Below are positions 1-8,547 of a stretch of 24,133 nt of DNA, in pieces. Where the stretch lies: assembly GCF_000485595.1 (NCBI RefSeq), contig NW_014577261.1:1-24133 (forward strand), written 5' to 3'. Position numbers and translations under genes: made by a program. Numbering within the stretch: position 1 is the first letter of the stretch; each line of letters opens with the position of its first letter. The notes beneath the pieces are model-generated. The model did not search any database, was not told where the DNA came from, and was given only the letters and a program-made list of their open reading frames with translations. This stretch comes from Priapulus caudatus. Lineage: Eukaryota; Priapulida; Priapulimorpha; Priapulimorphida; Priapulidae.

Positions 1-144
1 CACTCCCCCTGTGTCACTCTCTCAGCCCCACCCGACTCCACTCTCGCCCACTCCCCCTGTGTCACTCTCACAGCCCCACCCGACTCCACTCTCGCCCACT
101 CTCCCTGTGTCACTCTCTCAGCCCCACCCGACTCCACTCTCGCA
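1..144. repeat. 48-bp minisatellite, three copies
   Basis: Three head-to-tail copies of a 48-bp unit start at 1, 49 and 97, each beginning CACTC and holding the shared core CAGCCCCACCCGACTCCACT. They differ at only a few positions. The array is cut by the left edge, so the true copy number is unknown. Because 48 is a multiple of three, each strand has a frame that reads as a 16-residue repeat. On + frame 1 this stays open until a TGA at about 190. No other sign of coding was seen. Confidence 0.9.
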
Positions 145-839
145 CACTCACGCGACTTCCTTGTAGCTTCACCCGCGCTGCCTACAGGACTGTGACGCAG
201 TATAGTTGCTGAAATACTAATGATTATCTCATCGCTTGAGAGAATAGCAATTAAGGAAATCCTAGTATAGTCCGCGCTTTTCTGTTTACACGCAGTATAC
301 AAATTATCCTATTATTATATATGATTATATATTAATTATTTATCATAGCACCGGAGTGGACGTGATACCCCATGGTGATAATAACTGCTGCCATAGACGC
401 ATGATGGTGCAACATATAACATAGATAACTATATATATAACCTATATGCTGCATTACACATTATGTGTTAGTGCGTGCGTTCGTGCGTGCGTGTGTACGC
501 GTGCGCTCGTGTGCTGCGCGTGAACAAGTGGGGCACTCGTTTTCAATAACAACTCCACTCAACTCGAACACGCTTCCATTTTTTTCAAAAATTCTTTCAT
601 GGAAGCATATCAAGGAGAGCATTTGGCACGATTCCGTTTGCTTCATTTGCCTCTCTATCTGTCAGAACATGAATGTATGTTGGATCGTATTATGCTTCTT
701 TTTTCAATAACATCAGACATGCCTCTTGATTCGATTGGATCTTTTGTCGATAACAGAGAATGCAGAGAGATAGAATTCTCTCCTCACGGCCGCGCTGTCC
801 TCCTCACGCTAAGCTGGTATTATACGGTTACAATCACAC
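145..839. other. Unique AT-rich stretch, no supported gene
   Basis: This holds a short GT/CG-rich simple repeat at about 466-522 and otherwise looks like unique sequence. An open frame at 599-853 (+) has no recognisable domain, and its end runs into the hairpin element that follows. I do not call it a gene. Confidence 0.6.
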
Positions 840-929
840 CAAAGAGCTTATAATGATAATTATTATGATGATTATGATAATTATGATAATATTATGACGA
901 TTATGATGCTTATCATTATAAGCTCTTTG
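840..929. mobile_element. 90-bp hairpin mini-transposon with 7-bp target duplication
   Basis: The ends are perfect 20-bp inverted repeats: CAAAGAGCTTATAATGATAA at 840-859 and its complement at 910-929. The middle is a degenerate ATTATG-type trinucleotide tract. The heptamer ATCACAC occurs directly on both sides (833-839 and 930-936), as expected of a target-site duplication. The sequence has the form of a very small non-autonomous DNA transposon (MITE). CA..TG ends and a 7-bp duplication are not decisive for a superfamily. A shorter element with similar ends lies at 16545-16590. Confidence 0.75.
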
Positions 930-959
930 ATCACACTAAGTAAAGCCGAGGGTAACTAC

Positions 960-1045
960 AGAGAGAGAGAGAGAGAGGAGGGAGGAGAGAGAGAAGAAAG
1001 AGGGGAGGAGGAGTGAGAGAGAGAGAGAGGAGGGAGGAGAGAGAN
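960..1045. repeat. Polypurine GA/GGA tract ending at an N
   Basis: A run of GA, GGA and GAA repeats ends at the only ambiguous base in the window (1045). Sequence character changes sharply after it, so the N probably marks an assembly join. Confidence 0.9.
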
Positions 1046-4000
1046 TCCCTAAGCTTTATTTACATAACACGTTACCAAGCAACATTTCAACGACTCTTGG
1101 GAATTTGCCCTACGCGAACGCCGTGCTACCCTTCGACGACCGTTCTGATTCGATGCTAACCAGATAATTAACAATCTTTAAAATATGTCTCCTCTTGATT
1201 GACCTTTCGCTGTAAATATTCGGCGGAGTGAATTGCCAATTAGTACCTGGACCGCATTCTTATGAAATCAAAACTTCAACGTAATCTGACACTACACTCT
1301 AATACTCTCACAGGACACCACAATTGAAAGCATTTCCAGCATGCGTATGTAGCAGCCAATAATCGGTTAAGAGAGTAATAAACATTTAAAATCTTTGGTA
1401 GTCAAATATGATTTCCTATTTATTCCCCGCCTTATCATTCTGAACGCTTCCAACGTGCCCCGTGCGATATGCCACGTCTCATGCTGACTCTGTACAGATT
1501 GAATTAACTGTAATTTGTAGACTGTAAACTGTGATATACCTAGCTACCGGCCCTGTAGCCTGATATGCACGCTACGCACTATAGACTGATACCTGCACCG
1601 TATCATTGAGTATATTGAGATGTGCGCTATTTGACGCGCACGCACTTGAAGCGCGGATTTGACTGTCGCTTGAGATGTGGCCTATGTGACCTGCAATTCA
1701 CGCACCTGCCGATGCGACGTAGATTGAAGATGTCCGCTACCGTCACTGTAAGGTTGAGATGTGCGTATTGACTCGTCACGTTGAGCCATCCGTGCCGTAT
1801 GTGACTGTAGCCCTGAGATGTCATGTGACTGAGATTGAGTATCTCGCGTAGGACTGTCAGATCTTCAAGATTCGTAAGACTTCCGCGGTTGCACATCTAT
1901 ACGCGTAATGTCCACTGCTATCCGATATAGTTTTGTCCGCAGTGATGACCAGAATGGCACGTTTACTCTGGTCTTCTTATAATTAGCTCCATCACCCAGT
2001 CCAAGCTACGAGTACCCTCCATACAAGAGAGTTACTTATGACGGCCTATCTAGCTTATTCCTACTTCTTTTTTCGCGTGTCCGACATACGGTTCGCACCC
2101 GCACCGAAAACGTGTAGGCTTACGTTCCGGTCTATTGTTAGTCTCTAGCTTTTTGACAACCCTCTCCCCTCGCCTAAAAGATAAGACCAAACTAGCACTT
2201 CTGACCTTCCAAGATAAATGTTAGAAACCTAAATTTGAGTACTCAAAAAGTTCTGTTACACCCCTCTCACCCGTACACGAAATAATTTTTGCTTTTTTCA
2301 CTTCAATCCGAATTACAGATGTTCCCGTATTAAAAACGGAACACATCCGTTAGCCATCTACCTACACCAGGCGATCCCAGCTATCACAAGAGATGCACAC
2401 ACACGAAGCCATAGCCGCCCAGTTGATCACACCAAAAATCAAAGCACACCACCCCCCCTCTAAACAAGAACACTCATCCCGTACCGTAGAACCGCCCCCC
2501 CCATACCGACACCCAACTCTCTAATATCATCTATTACACTCGTAACCCTGTTAAATTTGCTTTTTTAGGAGTAACCACCGAAGGGCCGTCCCTCCATTTC
2601 TAGCCTGCTGTTTAATGTTCGCTCTGTTTCATGGAGTAAACTGAAAGGGATATCTCCATCGTCCCCTAAATTCTTAAGCGGTAAAATTAGATCTTTAAGA
2701 ACAGTACCAGTAACGCGCAATAAACAACAGCCCGCAACTACTTTACCGGTTTACCAATATGCCACGTCGACATGGCCAACCATCAACCTCTCCGTGCGGA
2801 CACGGGTATGTTGCTATCTACTAAGTCAATGCTGTAGACGGCAAGCCGTGTAATCTCACGTATCTCCTCCGAAACCGCTCGTCAAGCGAAATCGTGCCCC
2901 CCGATCCCTTACACTCTACCCGGGGGTTCCACCCACGTGGCGAACGACACAAGCATTATCACCTCAACGCTTTCTTTTCGCATCACCACAGCGTCTACTA
3001 CACGCACACTTAACGACCATCTTGGGAAAATATTTGCCCCTACTAAGCCGTTCGACCGCCCTTGACCGCACCGTCGCATGCAACAATGATATTAAAAATT
3101 ACTTTAAAATCATTACCCCCTCTCAGTGCACCGCCCCGCCAGCCCCCCAGCCAGAGCTAGCCGCTATATACAACCTAAGCAATTTTTGCTTAGTAAACTA
3201 GATTCTCGTATTTATTTGCGCCATTATATTTACCTCCGCAAACGCCTCAAGTCCTGCTGATATGCCCACCTATCATGTGACTGTACCTTGAGAGTAACTG
3301 TAATTTGTACACTCTACAACTGTACTACTACGTAGCGCTACGTGACCTGTATAGCCTGAGATCAACGTAACAGTCCCTATAGACTGATAGCACCGTATAT
3401 GTACTGTAGATTGTATGCGCCCGTATTGACTGTAAGTCTGAGATTGCGATGTGACTGTAGTGAGAATGTTCCGTCATCTGACTTGTAGTGTTGAGATGTG
3501 CGTCGTGACTCGTAACTTGAGAGTGCGTATTGACTGTAATGTGAGATGTGCGTATGTTGACTGTAGATTTCGAATGTGCTTAATTGCTGACTGTTACGTT
3601 GAAAGTCGTATCATGACTCGTTAGTTGAGACTCCGCCCGTACTGCCACTGTAAGTTTGAGACTGGCGCTATGTGACCCTCGTCAGGTTTGAGATGTGCGT
3701 ATTCGACCTGTAGATTGAGATGTGCGTCATGTGCCACTGTAGATCTGAGATGTGCCGTATCCGTGACTCTCGTAGATTGCGTAATGTCTGCCTACTGGAC
3801 TCCTGTCAGAGCGCAGATGCTGCCGTATCGTTACTGCACACTCTGAGAATGTGCTATGCTACTGTACTTGAGCATTGTCGTAATGTGCACTCGTAGACCT
3901 TGAGAATTGGTATGTGACTCCAGACTGCGTAGATCCGCAGAGGTACGCTCACGCGCCTAAAACTGAGATGTCAGTGCTACGTGTGACCTGCTAGATCTAT

Positions 4001-5530
4001 ATACCACTATGTCGACCCCCCGCATAACAACGGACTGCCACGTTAATTGCTTCTTAACCCCCCTAGTACTAATACATTACCTCGCGCACTTCTGCCATTC
4101 GCAACCGAAATAGTGTGTCCTGCGTCATCCTTATAATATCGATGCACCCGTTCTCTCTCTTTGCCCCGCCATTAGTCTCGCCACCCGCCGCCCAAACCTG
4201 TTTAGCGCCTACCGCCTACGCCCGCTACATACATTTACCCATGCTATGACGTCTTAGATGATATGGCGTCATCCGTTGACCCAGACTGTACACCGACATT
4301 ATCGTACCGTGCCTAACACTCGAATGTACATGTACGATGTGACGTAGACCTGATATAGCACTATGTGAATGATCCAACAGGAATGCACGTTCCTTGGTTC
4401 TTATTTATCAATCTAGTCCTGACCTTTGCATTGAGAAATAGTGGTCGCCGCGTCATCTTATAATATCGATGCCCTCTCTTTCGCCTGTCCCGACATTAGG
4501 TCTGCACGCGCGCACTGCCAATATCTGTTACGTCCTACGTACCCGTACATAATACTTTACATCAATTAAATCTACCCTCCACTAACGACAACGACCCAGG
4601 TCTTGTCCAAAACCTATCACTCATTCGCATACAAAGCATTCTCGCCTGATAAAACCGAGCCAACAACTACCCCATAGAATTCTTTCACTTCCATTCACCC
4701 TACTAAGCATCGCCCTCCCAGGCGCCCCCCGCCTCATTTTATAACAGGACATAGCTCCATCGCCCATTAGGCCAACCCCCCTACTCACTAAAGGCCCTCC
4801 CAACGCACCAGACTAACATTTCGCACCCACCCACATCCCTGACTGCCGTAATCCCACTCGAGCCTTGTCTCACCATAGTTCTCATCCCCCCCGCTCGTTA
4901 AAACTTGCTCCACCACGCAAACCTCCCGGACTTCACACTACAGCGGCATTCAACTCTCCATCACCCCCCCCTTGCCTACTCTATCCTCTATCCTATCAAA
5001 CCAGTCGCCACGCCGGCAAAACTTCGACAAACTCGGACTCTATACGTCTTCCCAGCCCCTGCTTTCTCTCCACCGCAGCTATATGTTGCATTTTCAACGT
5101 GCTCCACGGCTACTCTCCCATCATCCACATCAAGTGACCAACTATTCATCACAAGCTATTTTCACCAACAGTGACTCTCACACGTGGCAGGTTTGTGCCC
5201 CGGCGCAAAATGTCATCTACAAGAAATCATTTAAACGACTAAGGTAGCACCGACCCATAACCGACCAGTGACTTTCTAATATCCAACTATCCTACTGTAA
5301 CCTGTTAAATTTGCTGTTCTCAGCGATAACACTGAAGAGATTCTTTATTTAGCCTGGCTGTTTGAGAGATTTTGCTCTTTTGTTATGCGATAAACTGAAG
5401 GGATTGCCTTCATGCTCGCCAAATAAAAAAAGGTAAAATTCGCATCTTTTAGGAACGATTTTACAGAACCCTCGCAAAAAAACGAGCCGCCAACTATTTC
5501 CGTTTACAATATGCCCCATTCGCTGTTGCC
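1046..5530. repeat. Degenerate satellite region, no gene
   Basis: No conserved coding sequence was found in these 4.5 kb. Two blocks (about 1540-1900 and 3290-3990) are built from a ~26-bp unit whose parts are GTATGTGACTGTAG and ATTGAGATGTGC, with frequent 1-2 nt insertions and deletions. The intervening sequence is also repeated: 2480-2780 matches 5243-5525 (both contain CTGTTAAATTTGCT and end near CAATATGCC), and 4119-4140 matches 4450-4470 (CTTATAATATCGATGC). Several parts are unusually rich in C runs. The indel-heavy degeneracy resembles uncorrected long-read sequence, though old satellite decay would look similar. Confidence 0.7.
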
Positions 5531-6627
5531 TAAACATTCAACTCCGTTGCGGAGGCATGGGATGAATTTGCTATATATTTATATATATTTATATATATAT
5601 AGTTAATAAAATGAAAGAGCTGCCGATTTTCCGACTCGGTAATTTTCGCCGCGGTGAGCATCAGGCCCACGCCACCGATCTCAGTGTATAGCCCGTGTGT
5701 CGGACACCAACATAAGCATATATCCATATTTGTTAAATCCACCCATATTTGTAGATATAATGACGATAAATAGGCCTTAATACGGGCGATAATTTTAGCA
5801 GTGAGGTGATGTCAGAAAAGTAGAACAGCCGAATTTCCGCGAATGTAACCATCTAGCGGACAAGAGCCAAAATTTTGTTAATACCAGGTTAAACTATGCC
5901 AGATTTATACTTTTTTTTATTATGCACTCAGTTGTCAGTTGAGTCCCAAAAGCAGCACAACACACACTTTTAGTGGTTCATTTTCGTTCATTTGTATTTT
6001 TAAAATTCTTGTCTTTGTATACATTCGGATATAATGTATAACATGGTACTGTATAAAGAATTACGTTCGTTAAAATCAGGTGCTATTCATCTTTTTGATA
6101 ATGTCATCTATGGTGACTTGACTGGTGCAGAACTCTGCCAAATTGACCAACTAATTTGGTTACAATGAGGTGATATCCATACGTTTGGAGAAATATTAAC
6201 TTTTTAAAATCTGCTCATTATTTTACGATGAAAGTGACCCTGAACTGATACCGTGCTATATTGACGGGTTTAGTTTATTGACCCATGTATTTAGTTTAGT
6301 TTAGTTTTCATTTATTATTTTGATGTAAAGCGAATCCCAATGATAAGAGAGACACGTGACAGTTGTCATTATTGCGTATTTAAAAGGTGAGACAAGGCTT
6401 GCAAAGCCAGTGAGGCATATTCATAATAACTTGGCGCAATTTCATAACAATGTTGTATATCCAGAAGCTTTGACTACAAAGAATCATAGAATCGTTCGAA
6501 CTGTTTTTGTCAGAATATTGCTTATTGTTTGTTTCTCTGTTACCAATCTATCCTTAGAATTAAGTAAAAAAAAAAATTATAAAAAGGTAAACCGAGCCAC
6601 TCGCTACCCTAGAGTGTCGGCTGAGAA
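5531..6627. other. AT-rich stretch without a supported gene
   Basis: This holds an AT microsatellite at about 5569-5602 and a run of TTTAG-type repeats near 6285-6310. A minus-strand open frame at 5530-5742 has a GC-richer half with unremarkable protein-like composition. I recognise no family and see no convincing exon structure. Confidence 0.5.
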
Positions 6628-6879
6628 TTAGCCTTGCGTGTATACCATGCTGGTGGGAGGGTGATTACTGGCTTCTATCCAACCCGGAATCTCTACCCGT
6701 AGATTGAGTCCATTTGCCTGGATAGTGTTTAAATTGCGAATCCAGTACGCTTCTCTTTCCTTTCTGATGGGGATCGTATGGGTTAAGGGGAGGGGGTGTG
6801 AAAATATTTTAGAATTAAGTAAGTGTATGTGGCTGAATTTGCTCTTAAGAGTTGTTCCTAAGCGTTTTTCCCCGAGCAA
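6628..6879 (-). pseudogene. Retroelement coding remnant, probably Penelope-like
   Basis: The minus-strand frame contains REAYWIRNLNTIQANGLN at residues 42-59 of the open stretch. The pattern R-E-x-Y-W-I-x-x-L-x-T-x-x-x-x-G-L-N is one I associate with the C-terminal endonuclease part of Penelope-like retroelement polyproteins. The frame has no ATG at its upstream end, no reverse transcriptase domain is visible nearby, and it stops after a short unrelated tail, so this is a decayed fragment. Just 5' of it on the same strand, 6865-6905 resembles 15768-15800 in the opposite orientation. That suggests a shared element terminus. The family assignment rests on motif memory only; a LINE or DIRS relative is possible. 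Confidence 0.45.
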
Positions 6880-6896
6880 CGCCGGGTACCAGGCTA

Positions 6897-6933
<37 letters not shown>

Positions 6934-7060
6934 CGCTTGTGTGTGCGTGCGTGCGTGTGTGTGTGCGAGCGTGCGTGCGAGCGTGCGTGCGTGCGTATGT
7001 GTGTGTGAATATGTATGTATGTGTGTGAGATTATACGAGAGTGAGCGCGTGCGTGTGAGT
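6897..7060. repeat. TA then GT/CG microsatellite
   Basis: A (TA)n tract at about 6897-6928 is followed by GTGTGCGTGCGTG-type repeats to about 7060. Open frames across it are simple-repeat translations. Confidence 0.95.
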
Positions 7061-7172
7061 AGGCCTACGCATGAGTGTTGAAATGATTTTTAAGTATCAC
7101 CTTACTTGTACAGAAAGTACTATCGTTTTTGTATTATATTTTTTCATACTGTTGTATAGCGCTGTTTTGTAC

Positions 7173-7290
7173 TGTATTACTCCGAAATTTTATCATTTTA
7201 AAGTGTTCAACACTATTGCGTCTAGCAGATTTTTTTCTCCATAAAAAAACTGTCTTTAGTACATGTATTTGTATTGGAATTACACGCAAT
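7173..7290 (+). repeat. Interspersed repeat R1, copy 1
   Basis: This aligns with 11031-11150 in intron 2 of CDIPT. Shared blocks in order are TGTATTACT, GAAATT, TTNAACACTAT, AGATTTTT and TTTAGTACATGTA. It is probably the 3' part of a SINE or LINE-like element. Confidence 0.7.
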
Positions 7291-7360
7291 AAAAATCCGC
7301 GTACCTTCCCTCTATCCGAGGCTGCAGCCCCAATAGTTACGTACGAGGCACCGCGTCGTC

Positions 7361-7800
7361 TTTTTTTTTTTGATTTGATTTATTTATTTCGATAATTAAC
7401 AAAGCATACATTACATCGATAACAGCATAAATAAAACAAAATGCAGCTAGAAAATTATCGAGGATGAAAACACAAAAAGCGTGGCTAACACACTTATTTC
7501 CATTGTGGTCCAACATAACATTGTACATACTGATACAGTGATACAGTGATACAGTACAAAACATTGATATACAGCGTGAAGAAAAAATATATACACAAAA
7601 AAAATTCAGCATATTATGTACAAGTAAAGTGATTAAGGCAAGTGTTGGAGCAGTTATATAAAAAAAGAAAAAATGAAAAAAAGAAGCTTTCTGAGTGATA
7701 CAATACAAAACAGTGCTATATACCACGAAGAAAAAATATAAACGAGAAAAAAAAACTTCAGCATATTCTGTACAAGTAAAGCACGAATAAACAATAGACC
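7361..7800. repeat. AT-rich repeat with internal 150-bp duplication
   Basis: A poly-T run at 7361 leads into AT-rich sequence. Two direct copies lie at about 7545-7629 and 7695-7781. Both begin GTGATACA(G/A)TACAAAACA, pass through GAAGAAAAAATATA and end TGTACAAGTAAAG. A short GATACAGT triplication precedes the first copy. The minus-strand open frame here is a by-product of this repeat. Confidence 0.75.
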
Positions 7801-7884
7801 AAGCACAGGATCATTGGATACGCCAAACGGAACAGCATTCTCTTTAGTGAACTTGCTATTTCTATTCTTATATATACGTAGCCT

Positions 7885-7940
7885 ATATATATCAGGAGGA
7901 GATAATAGGGAATTCCCTATTATCTTCTCCTGATATATAT
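7885..7940. repeat. 56-bp near-perfect palindrome
   Basis: The two halves (7885-7912 and 7913-7940) are inverted copies with one mismatch (7899 against 7926). They meet at GGGAATTCCC with no loop. The inner part runs from CAGGAG to CTCCTG and is flanked on both sides by ATATATAT, which could be a target duplication or simply AT repeat. Confidence 0.9.
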
Positions 7941-8492
7941 GTATGTTGCGCGCAATCTTCCGATCTGCGCTATTTCAAGATCGCGCTGTGCAATCTACCA
8001 ATCTTCAGATTTAAATGTTAACAATGTATTTTCGCGTTCTCAAAACACAATTTCGGTATTCCTGTTATTGAAAATATGTTCAGAATTTATTAGGGAGATC
8101 ATACACCCCTGATATAGATTGTGTATATATAATGATAGCTATGATTATACATGTACGCATTGTAATAAGAAAAATATGACATAGAATACAAATCATTTCT
8201 CCTTGTGGGTGGGTAAGTATCTGATCCCAATTAAATACTTAATTTTAAACAAGTTAACATGTTAAACTAGTAAACAAGTATGTTAACAAGTAAACAAGTT
8301 ACTATATATATTTTGCCAAATACTGAGCACACTATCGCGCACTGATCGCTACTCGTGGCGGTAGATGGCGCCATAGTGCGCTATAGTAAACAGTTCGTCG
8401 CAAATCTTGCTTTTCTGTATGATGTGTGGTTATTGGTCTGCGTTTTTATCAAAATCTTAAAATCAACGAGAAAACGCTCATAACAATCAGCG
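7941..8492 (+). promoter_or_regulatory. CDIPT 5' flank and probable promoter/5' UTR
   Basis: No TATA box is placed convincingly. A GC-richer island at about 8333-8400 contains GTAGATGGCGCC (8372-8383), which resembles a YY1-type ATGGCG promoter element, between partly inverted ACTATCGCGC and GCGCTATAGT blocks. An in-frame TAA at 8481-8483 shows that the ATG at 8493 is the first in-frame Met. The rest holds a short tandem GTAAACAAGT stretch near 8266-8300. The transcription start cannot be placed. Confidence 0.45.
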
Positions 8493-8547
8493 ATGGCGAC
8501 CGGGAGTGGAGATAACAATGTGTTCTTATTTATACCTAACATCATAG
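8493..8547 (+). CDS. CDIPT: CDIPT exon 1 (coding part)
   Basis: Encodes residues 1-18 and the first base of Gly19, ending in FLFIPNIIG, which aligns with the conserved N-terminus of the animal enzyme. The intron phase is 1. The donor reads ATAG|GCAAGT, so the intron begins with GC. Confidence 0.93.

Noticed and set aside
1540-3990. Degenerate 26-bp repeats considered as a CRISPR-like array
   Set aside because: Units are contiguous with no unique spacers, in a eukaryotic context.
5530-5742. Minus-strand 70-codon frame as a possible exon
   Set aside because: Half is AT microsatellite, no family is recognisable and the splice sites are weak.
6840-6910. Hammerhead ribozyme beside the retroelement remnant
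   Set aside because: No CTGANGA...GAAA core was found on either strand here or near 15768.
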